DNA from: Cryptomeria japonica
Taxonomy: Eukaryota; Streptophyta; Pinopsida; Cupressales; Cupressaceae
Length of the DNA stretch: 62,000 bases
Reading direction: 5' to 3'
Assembly (NCBI RefSeq): GCF_030272615.1
Contig: NC_081414.1
Coordinates: forward strand, 309,379,164-309,441,163
Shown here: positions 12,869-24,531 of the stretch, piece by piece
Numbering within the stretch: the stretch's first letter is position 1
Layout: the number at the start of each line of letters is the position of its first letter
Notes under the pieces: model-generated
The model's database searches: none
Told to the model about the DNA's origin: nothing
The model's input: the letters and a program-made list of their open reading frames with translations, nothing else
Translations under genes and position numbers: made by a program

Positions 12869-13078
12869 CCCATATACAAAGCAGTTTAACGCATCCACCA
12901 ATCAGAATAGCACATCTGCAGAACATAGTAGCGCATTCACATAGCATAACAACACATCTTCTGATCATAATGGCGCATTGGCCTAACATAACGACACATC
13001 TTCCTTTTAGAGTGACACACATACTAGATTAAATAGTGCATACAACCAATTTTGTAGCGCATATACGATAGGGACTAA
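12869..13078. repeat. Ten-unit tandem array with exact 21-bp period
   Basis: A CRCAT-type core recurs at 12869, 12890, 12911, 12932, 12953, 12974, 12995, 13016, 13037 and 13058, always 21 bp apart. The unit sequences are strongly diverged. Between 12890 and 12995 CGCAT and CACAT alternate, hinting at a 42-bp higher-order unit. On the minus strand the period corresponds to seven codons, giving a decayed heptapeptide pattern of the kind LLCxAD(A/V) with stops in some units; the unbroken end of this frame runs to 13255. No indel has broken the phase. Confidence 0.75.
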
Positions 13079-14688
13079 GAACTTAGAAAAACGGAAATAA
13101 AGACTCACAATTGGCTCAGAAGATTCACTAAGGCATAAATTATAACTCAAAACCAGTCCAGGAAAGACACAATACCGAATATATCGCATGGAACAAGTAA
13201 AAATCTCAACAATCAACCAAAGTAAGGACATAAGATTTATTCCCAAATGCCACAAGAACTCATGGCAACACCCAACACAATAAATAATTATGTTTAGAAT
13301 GCTTTACTTTATGTGCTAACAAGTTTTACTTTGACATGCATTCTCATAGTATTTCAAATGCACTTCAAAAGTGGAAACAAAATATAATCATGATAAATAC
13401 ATGCTCACACTTTTGTCCTTTGTTTTGGACTCACTTTAAGTAGGATGTTCCTAAATATATGTTCCTAAAGATTTGACTAACATACAATCTAAATGGGATT
13501 TACAATCTATATATTCATTACCGCAATTCGAAACCATAGAAATGAAATTGATCTCAATAATACCACATAGAAATTTAAACCATAAACTTTTATCCAACTA
13601 AATTATTCCAATTTTATAGATGAAATGATCTTGCATTTACATGATAAGAAAGCCTAGCCTACAAGCTAATCATACTAGGATGTGACAAGAGAGTTGGGTA
13701 AGTGCGAACGTAAGAAAAACCCTACATTTTGCAAGGCAAGTACAAGAAGCTTTTTGTTTACGCAAACTTGTGAGAAAAAAACTTTATTTGCATTATTTTA
13801 TCTTATTATTCCTCTTACCGAATTGTCTTATCAAGCAAACTTTTGTTTTTTTATCTATAACAAACAAATTATGTGCACGCTACCTTTTTAATATAAATTA
13901 ACTTTAAGGAATTAACATTAGGATGTGTCATTGTCGAATATTCGAAATTCTGATACGTAATTATTATATTTGTTGAGTGGACTTCAGTGAGGCACGTGTG
14001 GAGATGAGTAAGACACGTGTGGACCCATAGCTTTCTCAATAAGTTGTCCACTTGCGTGCCTGTTTTGTACTATATTTGGCCAAATATTTTGTTCACATTC
14101 ATTGCATTGGTTAGATAGCTTAACAGACAGGACATGAGTTGTACAAATCTCATTATTTAAGATGATCCTTTTCTTGATCTTTTGGTTTTCTATGATTAGA
14201 TGGCTTAAGATGTTAGGATGATAGGGATCATTATTGGACTGGTTTTAAAATGTTTTTTTGGGGGTTTGATTTTTTTTCATGGAGGAGGAATGCAATGGGA
14301 AGGATAAGGTTAGGGAGGATAAGAATGAATTAATGTTTTTAATAATGTTTGCGAGATTGAATAGTTTATGGAATTTAAATATGGTAATAAAGTTATTTGG
14401 TGAATGAATGAATGAAGAGATTTTGACGATGTTTATGAGATCTAATGGTCTGAGGGATCAAGAGATACCAAATTAACTAGTTTTCAAATCCTTTTTTACA
14501 TTGGTTTTTCTATTATGAATCTAAGTGAGAATCTCGTCGTTTTGTGAAGTCTTGCCTCTTCAAAAAGCTCATTCAAACTATCCACTTTTAAGTCATTATC
14601 AAACTACCTACAAATATCTTCATTAAGTAGCACACTCATTGTGTAGGTATTGATATTTTTGATAAGTGTGTTTGGGTGATTACTTTTT
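13079..14688. other. AT-rich stretch without recognisable genes
   Basis: No coding region is supported. Two CACGTGTGGA motifs lie at 13993 and 14014, and a short GAAT repeat is at 14401-14416. Small open frames have no domain or composition that I recognise. Confidence 0.45.
13992..14023. promoter_or_regulatory. Pair of G-box/ABRE-like motifs, 21 bp apart
   Basis: CACGTGTGGA occurs twice (CACGTG at 13993 and 14014), each inside a longer imperfect repeat. CACGTG is the core bound by plant bZIP and bHLH factors. No gene is recognisable nearby, so a regulatory role is only a possibility. Confidence 0.3.
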
Positions 14689-15300
14689 GTCGAATCTTGG
14701 ATTTTTTGTCATGAATCTTGAATAAAAAATCTTGTATGTTATTAATGGAAGAATCTTTTAGATAAAATGTCTTATAGGACAAAATGATGTATTGTTTGTT
14801 GGTGTCTTCAAAAAAGATATATTGACTTGAACACTTGATGGGGTCCAAAAATAGTAACAAAGTTGCTACTTATATAAATATTTTGACAAATGTCATCTAT
14901 ATCATGTCTAAATAACCTTGCTTTCTTTTCAATCTTGGATGTTTTGCTATGAATCTTGATAAAAAGTTATATATTCATGAAAGAATCTTTTGGTAAAAGA
15001 TCTTATAAGACAAATTGATGTATGGTATGTTAGTGACTTAAAAGACACTTTGATTTGAATAGTTTATGGGACCCAATAATAAAATTATCTACATACAAAC
15101 ATCCCCATAAACACTATTTAAATTATGTTTGAGTAATATACATTTATTTAAAATCTTATCCATTAATATTAATCTTGATTTAAAAAATATGATATTCATG
15201 AAATGACCCAAATAAAAAATTATAAAATAAATTGATTTATGATTTGTTAGTGATTTAAAAAATATAATTTTGTCTTTTCCATTAGAAAAACTATTATTAC
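14689..15300. repeat. Three diverged copies of a ~230-bp tandem repeat
   Basis: Copies start near 14689, 14926 and 15147. Each carries in the same order AATCTTGGAT-like, ATGAATCTTGA, GAAAGAATCTTTT-like, AAGATCTTATA-like and GTTAGTGA-TTAAAA-like blocks. The third copy is the most decayed. Spacings are about 237 and 221 bp. This is probably an old local tandem duplication. Confidence 0.55.
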
Positions 15301-18300
15301 TTTTTATAAAGGGTGAGGCAAGGGTTCAAGAAGAGACATCTTATTGATATTTAAGACAAATTTTACCTTTTTAATGAGGTTGTTAGACATTGGTTGAATC
15401 CTTGATATGTGAATTATAGGAGATCATTATCCAATTTAATGAGTTAGTCTAGTTATTTTAACTTATAATATTTATTAAGGTTGTTGAGTAGGGGTGAAAT
15501 TTGAGTGCATATATAGATAAAGGTGTGTATATGTTATAAAAAGTTAAAAGTAAATGTGGTTTTTAAGTTAGATAGTGACATTAAATTGGCCTAGAAGACT
15601 TTTTATACAAGTCTTGGATAAAGTTATTGTTGTTTCTATTCATTCAATTATAAAGGTAAAAAGTGCACATCTTGTACCTTTACCCTTTGCTTTACACCAT
15701 TTTGTGTCTAGATGTCCCAAGTACTTTACCTTTACACATGGCTTTAATTGATATGGTACTCCCATCAATATCATACTCATATTGACCATGGCAAAAAAAT
15801 AGTTTATCTTTATATAGAGCATTTCTTAATATTATATCTCAATTTATTCTTCTAGGTTCATTATTGGAGGTGTGGTCTCGGTATAGGTTGAGATAGCATA
15901 CGATTTTGACTTGATTTGTCAAAATTCAATTTTATCCAACCAAAGTTGATATATCTCCAACTAGTTGTTATTTAGTGTTTTTAATGTTGTTAATTTAAAA
16001 AACACATGCCTAGGAGAATTATAAAATGGCATCACTATATTAGGTCATTTTAATCATCCTTGAATTTAATAACTTTGCCAAACCTAATATCATAAAGGGT
16101 CACTCATCAATCATTATCCATCTTTCCACACACTCCTTGCATCAATAGATAACTTAAAACCCCAACTCATGCACTAGGTCATTCCAACATCATGCATGAA
16201 AACCTTAGCTTTGTCGTAGCCACATCAATTGAATTTGTTACTTATTTTTTCCCATCTTTATATAAAATTAAATCATCCAAGAGGGCTTGACTAAGGAAAA
16301 ATAAAAGGGAGAAAGTTGCCTAATGTGTTCAACATAGCAAGTTTTAATGGTGCTCCTTAACTCCACCAAATCTTTCATTACAAGTCATAGGCACATGCTT
16401 AACTTATTTGAGTTACGAAGGATTTATAGACAATAAGATCAAATTTGTAACAAAAAAAAAAGCCACATCATTTGGTTCAAAATAGTAGATGCATGGGTCA
16501 AGGTCACAAATATAAGATTGACCTAAGTTCATGCACACTTTTTAAATTCACAGAGCATGGTCTTTTTAAGTTTTTCGTTTTAAATATAAATTTAGAAATT
16601 AAGTATCAATTATTTATCATAGTCAATTCTATCTCTTCTCTAACACCAAGGTACACATTTAAATTTGTTATTTTATTTCATGTTAGATCCAATTTGGTAC
16701 ATATTTTTGAATCCCTAATATCTCTAGATTAATTTGATAATTGCATTTGTTAACCTTGATATTTAAAAAAAAACACATTTTTATTTCCTTTCATTTTTAG
16801 TAAACCCAACTTTCTAGCTCCTCTAATATTTTTACCTTGAAATTTTGACTTTCTGATGTCTCTAATTTTTTTAGTTTGATACTTTTGACTATAGGGTTCA
16901 ATCTAACCTCACTTGTATTTCTTTGATTTATATTGAATTTTGTTTAGGCTCTAATTATTTAGTACCTCTATGATACTTACCCACCAAATCACTTGTGATA
17001 TATTTATCATATATCTCTGTTACCTCTTCCTAACCAAGCTTACTTCCTATGTTAGCAAGCATTATGACAATACAACTTTTGTGGCCTATAACGATGTCTT
17101 ACTTCAACCTTATATTTCATTTGATACATATGTGATTCTTGATTCATCTAATGTTATACCTATAGAAAGCATATTCCTTCTACATCTCATGATGGTTTTT
17201 ATTTTACATCTATGGATTCTCCTTTGTGATGGTTTTGGTTCATGTGGTGCTATACTTAGTGAGAAAAAAGATTCCATAAAACATGGAGATTATGTTGAGA
17301 ATCTTGCATAAAATATCTTACAAAGCATCATTCCTTTTATTAAGACAATTTATATTTCTTCATAATAAATTCTCGAGCTTGGATTTAAATCCCCTCTCTC
17401 CTCCTTCCAAATACAAGCTATTGAATAATATATTTTTCCTTGTTGGTTGGTGTTTAAGCTCTCCCTTGAAGCCTATTTTTATGTATTTGATTTTTGGTTT
17501 TGATAGTTTGTTTAATGTCTTATTCTTTCATATTTCGTCATTCACATTTTTATAAATGAGTGAAGGCCCTTCTCTTGCTTATATTAAAATTAAAAAATAG
17601 AACATTTTTGTATTTTATATGTGGATTAAATTCTTAGCATTCCTTCGGGCCCCTTATCCTTGTTTAATTTTGTTACCCTGACTTATTAAAGGCCTTAGTG
17701 TTTTTTAGATCGACACCCTTGCCTTAGCCTTGCCAAGCTCCACCAATCCGTTGTGTGCTCTTTTCCCATGTTCTAGTTTGGGCCCTTGAGCAAAATTGAA
17801 TCCCTTGTCCCGAGCTCACCACATCTTGCACTGACAGGATTTTCTTGGAGGAAAGCAAGAGGCACCCAAATTCTCTGCCATCTCGCCACGTGTCTCGCCC
17901 ATGAGTTTTAAAAGGCGTAAAGGAAATAAAGGCAAGAAGAGTCTTGCCCAACTGCCACACGTGCATCTAGCCAAATGATTAGCCACAAGTTGGCATGAGA
18001 AACACTGATGAATCACTACGGCTCAGAAATAAATTAGAAGCACGATCTGGTGCCAAGCATCTGTTTGGAAATTTGTGCAAGCAGATACATAGAGCTAGTT
18101 CGTAGAGTGATTGGGCCGAAATGATGATCCAGGGAGAGGGAGCTATTCTCGTGAGGGAAATATGATGGCATCTTGAAAACGTATTGTCATGCAACCATAA
18201 GGGGAATCTTTTCTGTTTCTTTGGGTTTTCTGTTTTGTAGCAGGGGAGGCTATGTAAGGGCAATTGTTATCATTTTAAGGGGTTCATTCTTAGAAACAAT

Positions 18301-18551
18301 TTTGCGCTTTGCTCAGACTTTAACACTTCTTAGTTTCTGCAAATAAGCTTTCAGACTGTGCCTATTTTAGGCCTTTATGTTGTTTATTTTCATGGACCTT
18401 GAGGCATGTTTTATGTCATTTTGAGTAAGGGCCGAAGATTTGTCATATGTAGAAGCTTTTAAGGTTTTAAATATAACTTTTGTTGGTTGAATCATGTTTG
18501 AGACTCTTTCAATTAAGTAGTGATGTGTTTAAACCATAATATGCTTAAAAT
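15301..18551. other. Stretch without recognisable genes; GC-richer patch with ACGTG motifs
   Basis: Most is AT-rich and featureless. From about 17700 to 18260 the composition is more balanced, with CCACGTGTC near 17886 and CACACGTGC near 17957, followed by pyrimidine-rich sequence. This could be a remnant promoter and leader of a lost gene, but nothing downstream is coding and the 18557 insertion lies directly after it. The frame at 16970-17311 has no recognisable domain. Confidence 0.4.
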
Positions 18552-18556
18552 GAATC

Positions 18557-21500
18557 TGTAGTGCCCCTCCCTCAATCATACTCCATATAACTTAGTTTGA
18601 CTTTGGGTGATGTCTTCGTGGAATATGTGATTGGATGTTACTCTCTTATGTGATGGTTTTTATCATGTCGATAATGCATTTTATCTTGAAGGATAGTTAG
18701 ATGTTAGATTATATGTGTATATATTGATCTTAGTCTAACACATCTTCTTATGTGTATGAGATATATCTTGTGTGAGTATGAGTCTGGATGGGGTGCAAAG
18801 GGATGATCTTCTGTCACCCACTTCGGAGGGACATGAACCGTCACGACTCTCCTCCACCAGTGTGCCTGTTCATGTTGGATATCGATATGCATGTTTCTCA
18901 GTGATGCAAGATTGTAGGTACCGAGCATCGACTCCACTTGAATCTTCAGGTCTAAGCATGTTCTTCAACCTAATGGTAAAGTGAAAAAAAGGGAGTTATC
19001 AGTTAGACCTCGTCAGGCACCCTTGTTCTTGTTATCAGTCATGTTGATGTTGGTCTTGTCGGTTTTTCATGTTGTCTGTTGCAGTCCCTTACTCTTGTGT
19101 TGGTGTAATATTTTATTAGCAAACATATTTATATAAATATTTTATAGGAAATTAATATATGGGTCAACTAAGTAATATTGTTAAATTTGTGCATTATTAT
19201 ATTAAGTTAATTACATTAGTAAATGTTTTTTTTGATCTAATTTATTGATTAGAAAATAATCTTTTAAAAAAGGAAAATTAAATATTAATTTTGGATTCTA
19301 TGGTAATTGTGGAACTTTGAGATTTAAATTATTCAAATTAATTAATTACTTCGAAAGGAGTAATTTATTAGGGAATTAAAAATATTTACCTTGTTATTTA
19401 AAAGGGGAAATTACTTATTTGTGTTTTGTTGTATTTTTGGAATTTTATTCACAAGGCAAATTTAATATTTAGTTAATTTAATTCAAAGCTTTTGTGTGGG
19501 AGTTACATAATGAAATAAATTAATTATGGAAATTAAATGAAAAGAATCTTGCATGTTGGGAGTTACAATTGAGAAAGGGTGTTTTATGATTATTGCTGGC
19601 TTTTTGGAGGGAGAGGTTTTTCGGTGAATTTTTGGCTCTGCAAATTGCATTTCTCATGATGGGGCAGGGGCGGGGAATTGGAATTCCCATGAAGATTAGT
19701 TCATTGTGAAATTTGGGGGTATTAGGAAATCTGAGGGAAAGTTGAGATAATTGGGGAAGATCTAGGGAGGGAATTTTGAATCTGACTAGAATTGAATTTG
19801 GGGAAGGCCTTTGTGTTTGTTTTTTGGCTGAGGCTTCGTGAAGGAATTGGTAAAAACTTGCATCGCCTAGAAATCTTCCTTAGCCGACGGACTCCAAGTA
19901 GGAGACATTGTTGCCTTGTTTAATTTTTTGTTTACCCTGTAAATGTTGATTCCACTGCAATTTGATTTCATTACTCGGTGTGCTTGCTTTGTAATTCTAC
20001 CTGGTTAGTGTCTTAATTAGTTTTAGCATGCATATTCTTTCTTGTTGGATGTTGATTTTGGAAATCGAGCGTACCTCTTTTTGTAATATGTAATACATGT
20101 CGTGATATCTCTCGTAGATCTCTGTAATTAGTTTTGGGATGAATTAGTCGAGTCTTGCATCGTTCTCTACCCTCTCGTGTCTTTCCCTTTTCAATTTCGT
20201 GGCTAGATCGAAACTTGTTGATGATCGCCTTCTTATACTATGGTTTCATTTTGCATTCAGTGGTTTTCAAAATGACTTCATTCTAAATTCATCGTTTGTT
20301 TTAGTTTCATCTTTTCGGATGGTCTGTTTTAAGTGCCAAGCAGGAATTGTTTCCTTCGAGTCCTTTTGGTCTTGTTCTCAAACTTAGCCGGAGGCAACCG
20401 ACATTACCGTGCCTTTTCTTGCCTTGCACCTCCTCTCTAATAAGATTTTCTTTTGTCAGTGACCTCCCTTTCTAAATGCTCTCTTTTCTGATTGCTCACC
20501 ATCTTTCTTTGTTTTGGCTTTAGATTGATCATAGTTTTCGAGTGCCGCATCGTATTGTATATATATATACATAATTGTATATATTGTCTTATAATATCAA
20601 GCTGTTTTCAGTTATATGTATGTTCATTTTCATATCTGTTCCCTTTTAATGTAATTATAAAAATATGCATACTTTTGTCCTCGAGTTCTAAAACCTTGTA
20701 TATAATATTGATTGAAATCAAGTTACAATATGGTAATAATATATATAACGATTTCGTAATAGTTGGAAATGAAATTTTAGTATTGTCATGCAAATGTATA
20801 GGAAAAGAATGAATTATAATGATTTGATCTAAGTTATTGAAAAATAATGTTAATTTGAATTAATGGATGAATATAAGTTTATTCGGCCCCTTGGTATTAT
20901 TTTAAGTATGAATTATTTTATGCTTGGAAATATGAGACCTTGTTATTGCTTTGACTCTGTTATTATTGCGAAGTCATGGTCATGCTGCTGAAATGCTTTT
21001 AGCTTCCAGAGGCTAGGACAATGTTGAGATTCTCTTTGTACATGGTATCTCTTGTCTTGGATGGAAATGAGATCGCTGTCCTGCATGGGTTCTATTGTTT
21101 CTTGTTGCGTTGAACCTTCTGGATAGTCGTCATTTTCTATCAAGTGGGTTGAGCCTTGCTATGGTTGAAATCCTTGTCACCTTGTGTTTGGGTGTCATGG
21201 CCTTGTGATTTATATTTGTTGATTCCTGGGTGCAATTCAAGGGGGAGTGGTTTTCATTGGGGGTCGGGACCCAAAGTGGTCACCAGGGTAACTCAATGGG
21301 AGTTTTGTAATCAAGTGATAACATAAAATAATGAATTTGGGTGGGTAGCTAGATAACATTAATAAAGATTAATTCTTGTTGCCTCTCTTACGCTCAGGTG
21401 CTTGTATAGGGTTGAGGTAAGAAGAGAAGGGCCTGTAATGGCTTCCACCAATCTTGTCCCTTCGAAAGTTTGGTATGGTCCACTAGTGTTTGTATGGGGT

Positions 21501-22436
21501 CGGGGGTCGGGAAAGGTTACTAGGGTAACCTAGGATGGGGATCGAGACCTAGTGAAGACCTGTCGGGTAACTCATGACAACCTAGTGATGACACTCTTCC
21601 CTATTGCTACCTAATGGTAACTTGCGTCTTTTGTTTCCTTCCGTGGATTATTTTTGGAATTCCGAAAGTGGTTGGTTAACTTGTGTTGGTTTATCCTTTT
21701 GTGGATTGCTTTGGGCCTCTGAAAGTTGGATGGTTTACTTTTGTGTCTCCTGTGATGTTACTGTTACGAGTCTCATGTGTAACCTCTCTTGTTGATTCTT
21801 TTGTGAGCCTCTTGTGTTTTCTGAATTGTGGATTCTATTGCGAGTCACATGTGAGTATAGCTTCATGGAATTCTTTTGTGAGTTGTGATGGTACCCTTTG
21901 TATGTGTGCTTTCGCCTTGTGGGTCTGATCGATACCTCCTAGCATGGGGGGTGGACCTATTGGTACCACATGGCTGGGTGGAATGCTATTCGCATCCATT
22001 GGGTTTGGCTCCTTTTGCAACATGTTTGAGGAGGCTCGTGAAAAGATTGAAGACTGTTATTATTGTACCGGATTCATGTATTCATCCCATCATGGGACTC
22101 TTGGAGATTTGTATCTTGAGGATCCACTGTAATGGATTTGATGTTCTTATGTGTGATCTCCAACAATGTAATATGTATCTTGTACCTATGTAATTGAGCA
22201 ATGTTGTATTATGTATAGTAGTTATTGTTGGTTTTTTTTGGATGATGATCAACCATGAGTTACATCGCTATGGGGCCTTGAGGACAGTTGCAAGTTGTGA
22301 ATTGTGTATCACTTTTCATATTGTTGTATGTATCTCTCTTGTATATGTAATGTGATCCTTAATAATAAAAAATATTATTCACATTTTCATTGTTTTTATT
22401 GTTTAAGTCCTCTTGGCCTCATAGTGGGACGTGACA
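18557..22436. mobile_element. LTR-like insertion of 3,880 bp (probable solo LTR) with duplication GAATC
   Basis: The ends are TGTAGTGCCCCTCC and GGGACGTGACA, so either strand begins with TG and ends with CA. GAATC flanks both sides (18552-18556 and 22437-22441). Read on the minus strand the start TGTCACGTCCC resembles plant Ty3/gypsy LTRs. There is no internal repeat of the ends and no primer site beside either terminus, so a solo LTR is the simplest reading. The reading frames inside (for example 20492-20812) look accidental. A cluster of GGTNACC-like palindromes lies around 21275-21530. Confidence 0.7.
21515..21530. other. Short palindrome GGTTAC-TAGG-GTAACC
   Basis: A perfect 6-bp inverted repeat around four bases. 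Related sequence (GGTCACCAGGGTAACTC) lies near 21280 and GGTAACT/GGTAACTTG phrases recur to 21620, all within the large LTR-like insertion. Confidence 0.45.
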
Positions 22437-22441
22437 GAATC

Positions 22442-22970
22442 TATGAAATGCATCTGTTTGAGTTATTAGTATTGTTGAGCCTTTTAATTATGCATATGAT
22501 GTGTGGTTTTCTGTGCTCTTGAAGGTTTAAATCATTAATCCTCGGCGTATCACCTTAGTTAGTTTAATTTTGGTATTTTCTCTCTTTCCTTTCTCCTTTT
22601 AGATGAAGAGTCGACTTCTAATACACACACACACACATTATTCCAATTTAGTTTTTAAGTTATCATTTTAATTTAGTTAGCATGATGTAAATTTTAATAA
22701 CAGTTTATAAATAGTCTTATTTAAAAACTAAAATGATAAACATAGGTCAAGTTTAGCTACAATTTGATAATTTTTAACCCTGTCTAAGTTCAATACTTGC
22801 TTTTGGAATGTTCAATTATCTTCTCTATTAAATATAATGTTAATGCAAATATTTTTTCTTAAATGTAATAGTGTATTTCAAAGCTTAGTATATATAATGA
22901 TTCATTTTTCAAAGTTCAATCCACAAGCTCTAATTAACAATTTTCACATTTTAACTTCTTGAGTCTAAGT
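22442..22970. other. Flank between two insertions
   Basis: About 0.5 kb without coding potential. It contains an (AC)8 microsatellite near 22623-22638 and AT-rich sequence up to the element A target site. Confidence 0.6.
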
Positions 22971-22975
22971 CCAAG
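22971..22975. other. Left target-site duplication of element A (CCAAG)
   Basis: CCAAG directly precedes the left LTR and is repeated directly after the right LTR at 60473-60477, 37.5 kb away. This shows that both LTRs belong to one insertion event. Confidence 0.9.
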
Positions 22976-24245
22976 TGACTGGTCTTCTTAATGGTTCAAT
23001 AATTAGACCTTGAAATCACACCTCAGGGATTGGACATCCAACTAATTAATTATCTCTCATCATGAAGGTTCATTTAGTTTACAACCCGGGGCGTATACTT
23101 GAAATGGGTTTGCAAGGTATATGCACTAGAAAGACTAAAACAACCACTTTTCCTATTGCTGGAATTGAAATGTTGCTCTAAGACAATGTTGGAAATAAAT
23201 AACTAGAATAATTTTAAGGAAATATAACTACCTTTTAAGAAACATTTAAGAAAAACATAACTTATCCATGATCAACAAACATGATTCTACTCAGTTCATA
23301 GTGGCTGTAGGAACAATCACATGAAGTATTGCAGTGGCTGCAAGAATAGTCTGTGATCAAGATAATGCTAAGTACATAATAAGAAATGACTGATAAAAGA
23401 AGCCAAAGGAATAATCATTAAGTGGCCCCCCTTAGCAAGAGTCCAGATAACTGAATCAAACGCCTGGAGCTTAAAGCATCATCTTTATTGATTTATAAGT
23501 ACTTGACAACATAACAAATTACTGAAAATTTGCTTCTTTCTAACTCAGAACTGTATTAATATAATTGAAACTATCTTCTTCTCAACCATTGTACAAGAGA
23601 AGGTGGGGGGTTATTTAAAGCATAAAATTCCTAACTAACTAGCATACCACTCCCAAAGTATAAGGACGATGCTTTTATTGAACAAGGAGAAAAAGAAGGT
23701 GAAATTACAAATGCTGAGAATCAATCAAAGTCTGTTGGAACAACAAAGAGAATCTAGCATAACTTCAATCCTAAATCTTCTCTTTCAATAAACGAAATCA
23801 TTAAGTCTTCAGATAAGTCATAGTGAACCACTTCTAACTGCCAACTGCCAACTGACTTCTTCAACAATAATCTTTGTTGTCCCTTTCTCGGCCAACAACT
23901 CCACAATCTTTATTGCTGAACATCCTAGACTAGTTCAACATTCTTCTTCAATTCTGCATGAAATTATTAACGTACATAGATATAGGCCTAATTATTCCTA
24001 TTAGAGTAACATTCAAAATCTACATGCAATATTACCATGGACATTCCTCATAGCACAATTACCTATTATATCACATAAAAAAAGCACATATATCAAATGA
24101 GTTTATGTCATATGACCATATCATCAAGACATATAAAATATTATCACTTAGAAAAGGTTCTAAACTGAAAAGACATAACTAGACTCCTAATGTTCAATAA
24201 ATGACACATACACAGATAAAATAGAGCCATTCTTTTGGCTCATCA
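22976..24245 (-). repeat. Element A 3' LTR (1,270 bp)
   Basis: The minus strand starts TGATGAGCCAAAAGAATGG at 24245 and ends at the TG/CA boundary at 22976. Its partner is 59212-60472. No coding sequence is seen inside. Confidence 0.9.
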
Positions 24246-24256
24246 TCCCCCCAACC
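24246..24256 (-). other. Element A polypurine tract
   Basis: The minus strand reads GGTTGGGGGGA directly before the 3' LTR start TGATGAGCC, which is the expected plus-strand primer position for a gypsy element. Confidence 0.85.
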
Positions 24257-24531
24257 TAGAATCTTGTTGGTCCTCCAAAAGATGAGGATGCTGCATTCCT
24301 TCCCCTTGCCTAAGCTCTGTAATTAATGACTTGATTTTGTCCCGAGCCTCCTGTAGCAATATTCCAATAAAACCCCTTGGTTCTTTCAAGCCTATCCCAT
24401 CTAGCTTTTTCTGCTATCTCATCAAATGAATTGGCATACCTGTTACAATCTAGTATCAGCCATAAAAGTAAAGGTGGCTAAAAGAGTAAAAGGAGCCAAT
24501 TATTCATTTTTGTTCGCCCCAACTAAAGGTA

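Noticed and set aside
16970-17311. A 113-codon frame rich in hydrophobic residues
   Set aside because: AT-rich sequence encodes hydrophobic stretches by chance; no domain or family pattern.
20492-20812. A 106-codon frame with apparent membrane segments
   Set aside because: It lies inside the LTR-like insertion, in T-rich sequence, with no recognisable family.
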